Assembly: GCA_002749205.1 (NCBI GenBank)
Contig: PDOP01000017.1
Span: 1-32,614 of the forward strand
Length of the DNA: 32,614 nucleotides
Source: Treponema sp.
GTDB lineage: Bacteria; Spirochaetota; Spirochaetia; Treponematales; Treponemataceae
Direction: 5' to 3'
Positions 8,184 to 16,299 of this stretch are shown piece by piece (within the stretch, counting starts at the first letter, position 1; the number at the start of each line of letters is the position of its first letter). Below the pieces are notes generated by a model. It was not told where the DNA came from. It worked only from the letters and a program-made list of their open reading frames with translations, and did not search any database. Made by a program: the position numbers and the translations under genes.

Positions 8184-8735
8184 ATGAAACTTTTTATAAC
8201 CAGACATGGCGAAACAGATTGTAATGTAAATCACATAATTTCAGGCACAGTGGAAGCAATGCTTACGGTAACAGGTAAAAACCAGGCAAAAGAACTTGCC
8301 GAAAGGCTTGTTAAAGACAAAGAGAAAAATAATATTAAAACAATTTATGTTTCACCGCTTTTAAGAGCGCGTAAAACCGCAGAATATATTGAAAAAGCAT
8401 TAGGCTTAGCCGCCATTGTTGATAATCGAATTAAAGAAATTGACTTCGGCAAGTTTGAAGGCACAAAATGGCCAAGCGAAGAATTTTTAAAAATAAGGGA
8501 TAATCCGTTTGTAAGATTTCCCGAAGGTGAGTCTTTGGCAATTGGAGCTCACAGAGCTTATTCACTGATTGAAGAAGTCAAAACAAAACACAAACATGAT
8601 GACGGCAATGTACTGTTTGTTTGCCACGGGTTAATTACAGCAGTAATGCTGACATATTTTAAGAATATAAGCCAAGAAGAATTTCACGAATTGCGAATTG
8701 GAAATTGTGATTTATTTGAGTTTGATTTGTTTTAA
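8184..8735 (+). CDS. Histidine phosphatase family protein (phosphoglycerate mutase-like)
   Basis: 183 aa, a compact branch-1 histidine phosphatase. It carries the phospho-acceptor motif TRHGET (catalytic His8), the conserved Y-V-S-P-L-L-R-A-R-K-T-A-E segment, I-D-F-G-K-F-E-G (Glu contributes to acid/base chemistry) and the second catalytic His in V-C-H-G. This fold covers cofactor-dependent phosphoglycerate mutases, alpha-ribazole phosphatase (CobC) and broad phosphatases. The size fits GpmB/CobC-like phosphatases better than GpmA. A corrinoid adenosyltransferase gene is nearby (11386), but that does not establish a CobC role. The substrate is unknown. Confidence 0.85.
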   Translation: MKLFITRHGETDCNVNHIISGTVEAMLTVTGKNQAKELAERLVKDKEKNNIKTIYVSPLLRARKTAEYIEKALGLAAIVDNRIKEIDFGKFEGTKWPSEEFLKIRDNPFVRFPEGESLAIGAHRAYSLIEEVKTKHKHDDGNVLFVCHGLITAVMLTYFKNISQEEFHELRIGNCDLFEFDLF

Positions 8736-8795
8736 TTTAATTTCAATTAACTTTTATTTTTTTTAATACCCATCTCATGCGTTAAAGAAAAAGAA

Positions 8796-8952
8796 TACCG
8801 GACAGACAGACATAACGCTTAACCTGATTTGGACAAATGCCGGTATCCTTTTTGACGATTGTGTTTTTAAGAAAAAGTGGTTTGACGGCAGTAAAAACAC
8901 TGATACTGTTTTTAAGAAGAGGCAAAAAGATTTTAGGCATTTGTCGGGTTGC
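8796..8952 (+). repeat. Structured intergenic element, copy D
   Basis: Begins AATACCGG, then CGCTTAACCTGATTT. The outer stem GACAAATGCC (8832-8841) / GGCATTTGTC (8936-8945) is a perfect 10 bp with sequence unlike the other copies. Next come the conserved GTATCC / AGATTTTA loop, the inner stem CTTTTTG (8848-8854) / CAAAAAG (8923-8929), and the conserved GATT. The apical stem AGTG (8876-8879) / CACT (8898-8901) encloses GTTTGACGGCAGTAAAAA. It ends in CGGGTTGC, 34 nt upstream of the pgi promoter on the same strand. Confidence 0.85.
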
Positions 8953-8986
8953 GGAGCGTTAGCGACAAAGTATAAAATATTATCTC

Positions 8987-9015
8987 TTGAATAATTTACG
9001 GCAGTAGTTTATAAT
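8987..9015 (+). promoter_or_regulatory. Predicted sigma70 promoter of pgi-engB
   Basis: TTGAAT (8987-8992), 17-nt spacer, TATAAT (9010-9015). This is the best-matched promoter on this side of the window. It gives a leader of about 19 nt carrying the GGGAG ribosome site at 9031-9035. Confidence 0.75.
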
Positions 9016-9040
9016 AATAAAAAGTAATTTGGGAGTTTTT

Positions 9041-10636
9041 ATGGTTTGGTGCAATTTAGATGAGTTAAAGTCGTTTGATGAATTAAAAAAAATGAAACGG
9101 GTCGATTTATCGAAGGAGTTAGTCGCAGATAATTCGACAGAGCGAATAAAAAAATTTGTTGCAGACGGGGCTTGCGATTTTAAATTCAGTTATGCGGGAA
9201 GGCAGGTTGATGATAATATATTGGAAGTTTTGCAAAAGTTAAGCGATGAAGCCAACTTAATCGAAAAATACAAGTTGCTCCTTGACGGTGAGTATGTCAA
9301 TACCGGCGAAAACAGAATGGTGTTACATCATTTAACGCGTGGACAACTTGGGGCTGATGTTTTTGAAGGTGCTGAAAATAAAAGACAGTTTTATGAAAAC
9401 GAGCTAAATAAAATTAAAGCGTTGGTTGAAGATATTCATTCAGGCAAAATTCTTTCTTGCAACGGAAAGACGTTTACAGATGTTGTTCAAATAGGAATAG
9501 GCGGCTCGGACTTAGGGCCAAGAGCAATGTATTTGGCATTGAAGAATTGGGCTAATGCAAACAATACGGAAAAAATGCAGGCTCATTTTATTTCAAATGT
9601 AGATCCTGACGATTGTGTTTCGGTTTTGGAAAGTTTGAAATCAAGACTGGCACAAACTATTTTTATTTTGGTTTCAAAAAGCGGGACAACACAGGAAACT
9701 CTTGCAAACGAAATGCTTGTTAAAACAACTCTAAAAAAAGCCGGTTTAGATCCTGCAAAGCAGATGCTTACGGTTACAAGCTGTACGAGTCCGCTTGCAA
9801 AAAGTAATAATTATTTACAGGCATTTTTTATGGATGATCATATTGGCGGAAGATATTCTTCAACATCTGTTTGTGGCGGTGTCGTTTTATCTTTGGCTTT
9901 TGGTTTTTCTGTGTTCAGTGATTTTCTTTTGGGTGCAAATGCTTACGATAAAATTGCACTTGAAAAAAATATTCTAAAAAACCCGACACTTTTAGATGCA
10001 CTAATCGGAGTTTATGAGTCAAGTGTGTTAGATTATGAAAGCACCGCCGTTCTGCCATATTCTCAAGGACTTTCAAAATTTCCGGCACATCTTCAACAAT
10101 TGGATATGGAATCAAACGGAAAAACAGTCAATAGATTCGGCAAACCTGTTTCGTATAAAACAGGACCGGTACTTTTGGGCGAACCGGGTACTAACGGTCA
10201 GCATTCTTTTTATCAACTTTTGCATCAAGGCTCAAGGATTGTTCCGCTTCAGTTTGTCGGTTTTAAAAAATCACAGATGGGAGTTGATGTAACAGTCGAC
10301 AATTCGTCCAATCAAAAAAAGTTGAACGCCAATTTAGTTGCCCAGATTATTGCGTTTGCATGCGGTAAAAAAGTTGATGGCGATAATTTGAATAAAAACT
10401 TTGCAGGAAACAGGCCGTCAAGTCTTTTGTTTAATAAAGGCAGTTTAACTCCAAAAGCACTTGGAGCATTGCTTTCGCATTTTGAAAACAAAGTGATGTT
10501 TCAAGGCTTTTTGTGGAATTTAAACAGTTTTGACCAAGAAGGCGTTCAGCTTGGAAAAAAATTAACAAATGCTGTTCTATCCGGTGATGCCGATAAAAAT
10601 GCACAAGCCTATATTGAAGTGTTGGATATAATTTAA
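9041..10636 (+). CDS. pgi: Glucose-6-phosphate isomerase
   Basis: Interconverts glucose 6-phosphate and fructose 6-phosphate in glycolysis, the step before pfk. 531 aa. It shows the sugar-phosphate isomerase signature Q-I-G-I-G-G-S-D-L-G-P-R (about residue 150), the phosphate-binding S-K-S-G-T-T-Q-E-T loop, the G-G-R-Y-S motif, and E-P-G-T-N-G-Q-H-S-F with the catalytic His region. The ATG at 9041 is preferred to one four codons upstream because GGGAG lies six bases before it. engB follows after 18 nt, probably on the same transcript. The sequence departs from the enterobacterial enzyme in the N-terminal third but keeps the catalytic motifs. Confidence 0.96.
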   Translation: MVWCNLDELKSFDELKKMKRVDLSKELVADNSTERIKKFVADGACDFKFSYAGRQVDDNILEVLQKLSDEANLIEKYKLLLDGEYVNTGENRMVLHHLTRGQLGADVFEGAENKRQFYENELNKIKALVEDIHSGKILSCNGKTFTDVVQIGIGGSDLGPRAMYLALKNWANANNTEKMQAHFISNVDPDDCVSVLESLKSRLAQTIFILVSKSGTTQETLANEMLVKTTLKKAGLDPAKQMLTVTSCTSPLAKSNNYLQAFFMDDHIGGRYSSTSVCGGVVLSLAFGFSVFSDFLLGANAYDKIALEKNILKNPTLLDALIGVYESSVLDYESTAVLPYSQGLSKFPAHLQQLDMESNGKTVNRFGKPVSYKTGPVLLGEPGTNGQHSFYQLLHQGSRIVPLQFVGFKKSQMGVDVTVDNSSNQKKLNANLVAQIIAFACGKKVDGDNLNKNFAGNRPSSLLFNKGSLTPKALGALLSHFENKVMFQGFLWNLNSFDQEGVQLGKKLTNAVLSGDADKNAQAYIEVLDII

Positions 10637-10654
10637 AACACATAAGGAAAAAAA

Positions 10655-11302
10655 ATGTCGTTAAAAATAACTTCTGCTGAATTTTTTAAGGGGGCGGTAA
10701 AACCGGAACAATACCCTAATTTTAATTTTCCTGAATTCGCTTTTTTCGGTCGCTCAAATGTCGGAAAGTCATCACTGATAAATATGATTGTCGGCCGGAA
10801 GGGTTTGGTTAAAACAGGTGCAAAGCCGGGCAAAACTCGTGAGGTAAACTTTTTTTTAATTAACCGCCCTAATTCAACACCATTAAAGCAATTTGATGGT
10901 ATTGTTTCGCAAAAAAATAAAAACCTTTTTTGCCTTACCGACCTACCCGGATACGGATATGCAAAACTCTCAGGTAGACGCATTCAAGACATAGACAGAA
11001 TGCTTTTCGATTACTGCACTTTAAGACAAAACTTATCGGCAATTTTTTTTCTGCTTGATATGAGGCGTGAGCCGAGCGAAGTTGAAAAGAATACAAAACT
11101 ATTTTTTGATGAACAAAAAATACCCGTGATATTCATTGGAACAAAGGCAGATAAGCTCGCAAAAAATTCACAAATCAATAAAGCTAAATCATTAAGTATT
11201 TTTTTTGACTGTCCAAAAGAAAGAATTATAATTACATCAACATTAAAAAAAATCGGGAAAGATAAAATACTGTCAAGACTTAGTGAGTATATCAATCAAT
11301 AA
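10655..11302 (+). CDS. engB: Ribosome biogenesis GTPase EngB/YsxC/YihA
   Basis: Small GTPase required for 50S subunit assembly. 215 aa with G1 GRSNVGKSS (32-40), the conserved K-P-G-K-T-R-E-V-N-F switch I (G2), G3 DLPGYGYA, and G4 in G-T-K-A-D-K. Relative to the E. coli protein there is a polar insert of roughly a dozen residues between switch I and G3 (P-N-S-T-P-L-K-Q region). The start ATG is preceded by AAGGAAA. It is downstream of pgi with an 18-nt gap and no separate promoter that I can see. Confidence 0.95.
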   Translation: MSLKITSAEFFKGAVKPEQYPNFNFPEFAFFGRSNVGKSSLINMIVGRKGLVKTGAKPGKTREVNFFLINRPNSTPLKQFDGIVSQKNKNLFCLTDLPGYGYAKLSGRRIQDIDRMLFDYCTLRQNLSAIFFLLDMRREPSEVEKNTKLFFDEQKIPVIFIGTKADKLAKNSQINKAKSLSIFFDCPKERIIITSTLKKIGKDKILSRLSEYINQ

Positions 11303-11331
11303 AGCTAATTATTATTTACTGTTTCATGTAT

Positions 11332-11359
11332 TGAATAATTTTTATGTGAGTGTTAGAAT
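11332..11359 (+). promoter_or_regulatory. Predicted sigma70 promoter of cobO
   Basis: TTGAAT (11332-11337), 16-nt spacer, TAGAAT (11354-11359), located in the 83-nt gap after engB. Leaves about 20 nt of leader with a GAGAGG ribosome site. Confidence 0.55.
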
Positions 11360-11385
11360 AATCAAAATAAAATAGAGAGGTTGTT

Positions 11386-11901
11386 ATGAAAGAAGGATAT
11401 ATTCAAGTTTATACAGGAGACGGTAAAGGTAAAACAACTGCATCATTTGGACTCAGTCTTAGAGCAATTTGTGCAGGATATAAGGTTTTTATTGGACAGT
11501 TTCTAAAAGGCATGAAGTACAGTGAGCTAAAAGCTGTTGAATATTTACCAAATCTTGTTATCGAACAATACGGAGAGCCGCATTTTGTACACGGCACGCC
11601 AAGTAAAAAAGATATTCAAAAAGCAGTTGAAGGACTGGAAAGGTTGGAAAATGTTATTATGTCCGAAGAATACGACCTGGTCATAATGGAAGAAGTAAAT
11701 GTAGCATTGATGTTAGACCTTTTTGAAACAGAGAGAGTTCTTAAAATAATGAAAAACAAACCAAAATCAGTGGAGCTTGTTTTAACAGGACGATATGCAA
11801 AAAAAGAAATCATGGAAGCCGCCGACCTTGTAACAGAAATGAGAATGGTTAAGCATTATTTTAACGATGGAGTTAAAGCAAGAAAGGGTATTGAATCTTG
11901 A
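11386..11901 (+). CDS. cobO: Cob(I)alamin adenosyltransferase, CobO/BtuR type
   Basis: Transfers the adenosyl group of ATP to cob(I)alamin or cobinamide to make the coenzyme B12 form. 171 aa, usual for CobO/CobA/BtuR. It has the family P-loop GDGKGKTT (11-18), the V-F-I-G-Q-F-L-K-G-M-K-Y segment, the Walker-B-like D-L-V-I-M-E-E-V-N, and the V-L-T-G-R-Y conserved near the C-terminus. The start is supported by GAGAGG upstream. It has its own promoter, and the stop faces comm's stop 44 bp away with no obvious terminator between them. No other B12 genes are in the window, so it may serve salvage. Confidence 0.94.
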   Translation: MKEGYIQVYTGDGKGKTTASFGLSLRAICAGYKVFIGQFLKGMKYSELKAVEYLPNLVIEQYGEPHFVHGTPSKKDIQKAVEGLERLENVIMSEEYDLVIMEEVNVALMLDLFETERVLKIMKNKPKSVELVLTGRYAKKEIMEAADLVTEMRMVKHYFNDGVKARKGIES

Positions 11902-11945
11902 TTGGTGAAATCACTTTGCTAAATCATCTTTGCTGAATATTTTAT

Positions 11946-13574
11946 CTATAAAAAGTCAGGTAAAAAACTTACCCAACTGCGCATGGCAATTGCTTCTTCA
12001 ATTTCTGCGACTGTTATTTTTTCAGACGCTTCAATGTCTGCAATAGTTCGAGCAATTTTTAATATGGCATGGCTGCCTCGTCCTGAAAGAGATTTTTCTT
12101 CAGAAATTGCTTCAAAACCTCGCCTTGCCTCATCTGTCAGTAAACATATTTTATTTATTTCTTCTGAGCTTAAATTACTGTTTTTCCAGTTATTTGTGTT
12201 ATTGTCTGTTTTTAAAATATAATACATATTTCTGTCAATTTGAATTTCATAAACCGATTTAATTGTGTGTCGTATTTCTGCTGTGGATTTAGTCTTTACT
12301 CCCAAAAGACTTTCAGCTGTGGGAGCTTCAACATAAATGCGTAAATCAATTCTATCTAAAAGAGGTGCTGTTAATTTTTTCCAATATTTTTCCACTGATA
12401 CCGGCGGGCAAGTGCAAAATTTATTTTCAGCTCCCAAGTTACCGCACGGACAAGGATTAACAGCAGCTAAAAGTTGAAACCGAGCAGGAAAAGTTGTCCT
12501 TCGCTCTGCACGACTTAAACTTACAATGCCTGTCTCAAGAGGGGCTCTAAGACTTTGTAAAACCGCAGCCTTAAACTGATTTGCTTCATCTAAAAAAAGA
12601 ACACCACCGTGTGCAAGCGATATTTCGCCTGGCATACACTTTCCGGCACCACCTATAATACCCTCAAGACTTGCATTCTGATGAGGCATTCTAAAGGGTG
12701 GCCTTTTCATAAGTATTGAATTTTGAGAACCTTTCGGTAATAAACCTGCAATGCTGTAAATACGAGTTACCTGTTGCGCAGTTTTAAAATCCAAATCAGG
12801 AAGGAGTGATGAAAACCTAATCAGAGATAAAGTTTTTCCGCAACCGGGCGGACCATAAACCAAAAGATTATGACCACCGGCGGCTGCTATTTCTATACTC
12901 CTGAGTAATGATTCCTGTCCTCGCACATCACTGTAATCTTCTTTTAAATTGCCCTCATCACTCCATATAATTTTTCGCTCATTCGCAATTGATATATTAT
13001 TATATTGTAAAAAATTTAAACCTGATTTGATTTTTGCAAAACTATCCATCGCTTCATTTAAATTTTTGACACCGTACACATTTACATTTCCCGGTATCAA
13101 TGCTTCATCTTTATTTTCAAAAGGTACTATAAAATTTTTAATTCCGTTTTCTATACCTGCGGAAATTGCACCAAGTACTCCATAGACCGGCCTGACAGTT
13201 CCCGAAAGCTCCAGTTCTCCAATTATTAAAACCGATTTTTTGGGATTTTCATCTTCAGTATTTGCATCATTTTCATCTTTTTCAGAATATACCTGCTTGG
13301 AATTCAAAACAGCAACCGCAATGGGTAAATCAAATCCACTTCCGTCTTTTTTTTCACTTGCCGGACTCAAATTGATTAAAATACGCATCAGAGGAAATTC
13401 AAATCCTGAATTTTTAATTGCAACACGCATTCTATCCCGAGCTTCTTTTACAGCAGATCCCGGTAGTCCAACTATTTCAGCAACCGGTAATCCTGTTTTT
13501 AAATCTGCTTCAACTTTTATAATTTCACCTTCGTAACCAAAAGCAGAAAAACTAAAAATCTGAATTTCGTTCAT
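11946..13574 (-). CDS. comM: YifB/ComM family Mg-chelatase-like AAA+ ATPase
   Basis: ComM in naturally competent bacteria is a hexameric helicase that promotes branch migration during integration of transforming DNA; its role in other bacteria is less clear. 542 aa. It has an N-terminal Lon-protease-like (ChlI) domain (about 1-180, with G-L-P-G-S-A-V-K-E-A and S-P-A-S-E-K-K-D-G-S-G-F-D-L-P-I-A), then an AAA+ core. The core contains Y-G-P-P-G-C-G-K-T (about 235), Walker B V-L-F-L-D-E-A (about 320) and the four-Cys N-P-C-P-C-G...C-T-C-P insertion typical of the family, followed by a C-terminal lid. GAGAGG precedes the ATG, and a TATAAT on the minus strand (13592-13587) is a possible -10 box. 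Confidence 0.94.
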   Translation of the reverse strand: MNEIQIFSFSAFGYEGEIIKVEADLKTGLPVAEIVGLPGSAVKEARDRMRVAIKNSGFEFPLMRILINLSPASEKKDGSGFDLPIAVAVLNSKQVYSEKDENDANTEDENPKKSVLIIGELELSGTVRPVYGVLGAISAGIENGIKNFIVPFENKDEALIPGNVNVYGVKNLNEAMDSFAKIKSGLNFLQYNNISIANERKIIWSDEGNLKEDYSDVRGQESLLRSIEIAAAGGHNLLVYGPPGCGKTLSLIRFSSLLPDLDFKTAQQVTRIYSIAGLLPKGSQNSILMKRPPFRMPHQNASLEGIIGGAGKCMPGEISLAHGGVLFLDEANQFKAAVLQSLRAPLETGIVSLSRAERRTTFPARFQLLAAVNPCPCGNLGAENKFCTCPPVSVEKYWKKLTAPLLDRIDLRIYVEAPTAESLLGVKTKSTAEIRHTIKSVYEIQIDRNMYYILKTDNNTNNWKNSNLSSEEINKICLLTDEARRGFEAISEEKSLSGRGSHAILKIARTIADIEASEKITVAEIEEAIAMRSWVSFLPDFL

Positions 13575-13594
13575 TTATTCCTCTCAATTATATT

Positions 13595-13716
13595 TGAGTA
13601 AATTGCAAAAGCCGGACGAGTTTTGCAATTTCTTCCAAAATATACCAAAAAGCGCAATGAAATGAGCTTCTTTGGAGCCAATTGCTAAAGTAACCGACTT
13701 TTGCAAGTGGCTCATT
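13595..13716. repeat. TTGCAAAAG inverted-repeat element, long copy
   Basis: The outer ends TGAG..AATTGCAAAAG (13595-13611) and CTTTTGCAAGTGGCTCA (to 13714) are imperfect inverted repeats. The interior carries TTTTGCAATTT and CCAAAATATACCAAAAAGCG. The interior is shared with 32396-32468, and the right end (GTAACCGACTTTT..GGCTCAT) with 24923-24965. It contains no ORF and looks like a MITE-type or modular intergenic repeat filling the gap between comM and the exporter operon. Confidence 0.75.
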
Positions 13717-13768
13717 TATTTTATCTTAGGTCGATACTACCGAATACTATTTTTAAAAACAGCAAAGT

Positions 13769-15160
13769 TTATTGAGCATCATAAAATTTTAACTTAAACA
13801 CTATTAAGTTTAATTTTGCTTGTTGTAATGCTATTTTTGCTTTTTGAGTTGCAAATTTTTGTGCTTTATAATCCAATAAGCTAATTCTATTTGAATCAAG
13901 CAATGATTTTGCAGCTTCTAATCTAAGCATTGCTGTTTTTAGCAATGATTCAGCACTTTCCTTTTTTTGAGTTAAAAAAAGCATCGTATTTTGTAACTTA
14001 ATTAAATCCATTTCATTGTTTTTAGCTTTTATCTTATTTTCTAACTTCTGTATTTCTTTTAACTCCTTAAAGTTTTTATTGATTGAATAAATTTTATCCC
14101 AGGGGTCTAAGCTAATTTTCATGCCGGCAGTAACTGACCATTTTAATTTTGCCGTTTTTCCAAAACCTGATTTAATACTTTTAGTAAAGCTTTCACTTTT
14201 TGAAAGAGGTGTTAAATTACAAGAAACGAAAAAAAATGGTAATTTATTCATTTCTGAAATAACCCTTTGATTCCATGCGGAATGAGTTTTTAATTTTTCC
14301 ATTTCACTTGAAAGTAGCTTTTTAGGAACAACATTATCCAATATTTTTTCCAAACTTAAAATCCAACTATTAAAGTCCACAGGAATATCATTATCGGATA
14401 AACCAAGAGCTATAAGCATTCGATACGATTCTTGAAACATAATATCTCTTTTTGCTATATTATTTTTTTCTACTCGCCTGTTTTCTTCACCTCTGTTTAA
14501 TTCAAGTGTGGACAATCGTCCTTGTTTCCATTTTATTTCTTCTGCTTTTTCAGAAAGATTTAAAATATTTAGCATTTCTATATCAATTGAACACAACTTT
14601 TTATAAAGGCAATATTCACCGATTGTTTTTACTGCTTGAGTTACTAAAGCTCGCTCTAAAATTGTTTTTTCTAAATGCAATATTTCAAGCTCATTATTTT
14701 GAGAATACATATCAGCTTTTGCTAAATCTTTAAGCATAGCCGGAGCAAGTATCCAAACAGGTAAGGTCAATTTAGCTCCGGTAGATAAACCATAATCAAC
14801 TTTTTTTTGTTTTTTAAAGAAAACATCAATATCCTGAGTTGCAAATAAATTTAGCTGTGCACCCAATGGTAACAGTTGATTTATAGTCATTTGGAAGTTA
14901 GTTTTTGCAGAAATTGAATTTTGAGTATTAGTTTTTCCGCTTACTACTTCATTTGATGAAAAAAATAACTTAGGTACCCACCTGTATTTTTCTGATATTA
15001 TATTTCTGATTGCAATTTTTTGAGTGTAAACATTAGTTTTATAAAATGTATTTTTTTCAATTATTTTTTCTAAAAGATTATTGTAGATATTATCTTCTGT
15101 AAAACCTGATACTGAAACTAAAAGTGCAGTTAAAATCATTATAAATATATTTTTTTTCAT
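13769..15160 (-). CDS. TolC-family outer-membrane efflux/secretion channel
   Basis: 463-aa outer-membrane channel component of the type I secretion operon. It has an N-terminal signal peptide (about 1-20), then two long helical repeats rich in Gln/Asn/Glu/Lys heptads (about 130-230 and 345-460). These are separated by strand-forming segments, as in TolC/OEP proteins. The C-terminal helix contains A-K-S-L-L-D-S-N-R-I-S-L-L-D-Y-K-A-Q, a typical OEP coil motif. It is the last gene of three. Its ATG overlaps the HlyD stop as ATGA, so translation is coupled. The partners upstream argue for peptide export rather than drug efflux. Confidence 0.85.
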   Translation of the reverse strand: MKKNIFIMILTALLVSVSGFTEDNIYNNLLEKIIEKNTFYKTNVYTQKIAIRNIISEKYRWVPKLFFSSNEVVSGKTNTQNSISAKTNFQMTINQLLPLGAQLNLFATQDIDVFFKKQKKVDYGLSTGAKLTLPVWILAPAMLKDLAKADMYSQNNELEILHLEKTILERALVTQAVKTIGEYCLYKKLCSIDIEMLNILNLSEKAEEIKWKQGRLSTLELNRGEENRRVEKNNIAKRDIMFQESYRMLIALGLSDNDIPVDFNSWILSLEKILDNVVPKKLLSSEMEKLKTHSAWNQRVISEMNKLPFFFVSCNLTPLSKSESFTKSIKSGFGKTAKLKWSVTAGMKISLDPWDKIYSINKNFKELKEIQKLENKIKAKNNEMDLIKLQNTMLFLTQKKESAESLLKTAMLRLEAAKSLLDSNRISLLDYKAQKFATQKAKIALQQAKLNLIVFKLKFYDAQ

Positions 15161-16299
15161 AGCCTTATCTCCAATTTCTTTAAGATATATTCAAAAATTC
15201 TTTCATCATTCACAATGATTTTTGCGTCTGTTTGCAGTCCTGATTTTAATGAAAAAACTTTGCCTTTTTTGTTTTTAAGATTAACAGTATTTGGTTTTAC
15301 TGTTACCACATAGAAAGTTCCATTTTGACTACCCATTGCATCTGCCGAAATATTTACAACTTCACCTTCAACAGGGCTGTATTCATAAACAGGAAAAGCC
15401 GGAAATTTTAGTTTCACTTTCATACCTTTTTCAACTCGCCCTGCTTTTGATGAGGGTAATTTCATTTTAATTGTATACCCAAGCTCGGTTTTTGGAATTA
15501 TTGTTAAAACATCTTTATTCGCAAACACGAAGTCGCCTTTATTAAGATAAGAAGACATAATAACCGTACCGTCAATTGGTGCCTTAATAGTTGCCATTTC
15601 AATTTCTGTTTGCACTTTTATTAAAACTTCTTCAAGATTTTGCCTTTGCAAACTCAACGATTCTTTTTCTTGTAAAAGTGAAGTTAAAAACTTATCATTA
15701 AAGCGCGATAAATTAAGCTCTGCTGTTTTTAAATTTCTGTCTAAATTTAGGAGTTTTTCGCGTGTTTGAATTTCAGCAGGCAATTTTTTCTCATCATCTA
15801 AGTACTTTTGATGTATTTCACAAAGTTCAATTAAACTTTTTTTGATTTTTTCAAAATTATTCACCCTCGACCATGCTATAATCCTTTTTTTTGAAACACA
15901 ATTTTTATTTTTATAAAAACTTTCTATCATAGCCTCTACATCTTCTTCTTTTTCCAATAAGAGTTTTAACTTGGATAAAATATTTTTTTCAGTAACTTCT
16001 TCATTGATTGTTTTTAATTTTAAAATAACATCACCTTTTTTTACGGTTTGCCCATCTACAAAAAAAACATTTTCTATTTCACCGGCTCTGCGAATTTTTA
16101 TGTTTGAAACATTATCAGAAGGACGCACTATGCCAACGGTATGAACAACAGACTCTCGTTTGCCTAAGAATACCCAAGCAAAAAAAAGCAATAAAATAAA
16201 TGATATAATAAAAATCATTTTAGATTCAAATTCACTTTTCATTTCATAAAAAAAGTCCGTTGTATACGATAAATCATTAGTATGTATAATAGCTTTCAT
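15157..16299 (-). CDS. HlyD-family periplasmic adaptor of the type I exporter
   Basis: 380-aa membrane fusion protein that links the inner-membrane ABC exporter to the TolC channel. One transmembrane helix (about residues 28-46) is followed by a lipoyl/barrel-sandwich half (G-E-I-E-N-V-F-F-V-D-G-Q-T-V-K-K-G-D). A long coiled-coil hairpin comes next (about 100-225), then the second lipoyl half (A-P-I-D-G-T-V-I) and a beta-barrel domain. I choose the ATG at 16299, which overlaps the exporter stop as ATGA and follows GGGGG, over an in-frame ATG ten codons earlier that would overlap the exporter by 34 nt. The downstream end overlaps the TolC start in the same way. Confidence 0.9.
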   Translation of the reverse strand: MKAIIHTNDLSYTTDFFYEMKSEFESKMIFIISFILLLFFAWVFLGKRESVVHTVGIVRPSDNVSNIKIRRAGEIENVFFVDGQTVKKGDVILKLKTINEEVTEKNILSKLKLLLEKEEDVEAMIESFYKNKNCVSKKRIIAWSRVNNFEKIKKSLIELCEIHQKYLDDEKKLPAEIQTREKLLNLDRNLKTAELNLSRFNDKFLTSLLQEKESLSLQRQNLEEVLIKVQTEIEMATIKAPIDGTVIMSSYLNKGDFVFANKDVLTIIPKTELGYTIKMKLPSSKAGRVEKGMKVKLKFPAFPVYEYSPVEGEVVNISADAMGSQNGTFYVVTVKPNTVNLKNKKGKVFSLKSGLQTDAKIIVNDERIFEYILKKLEIRL

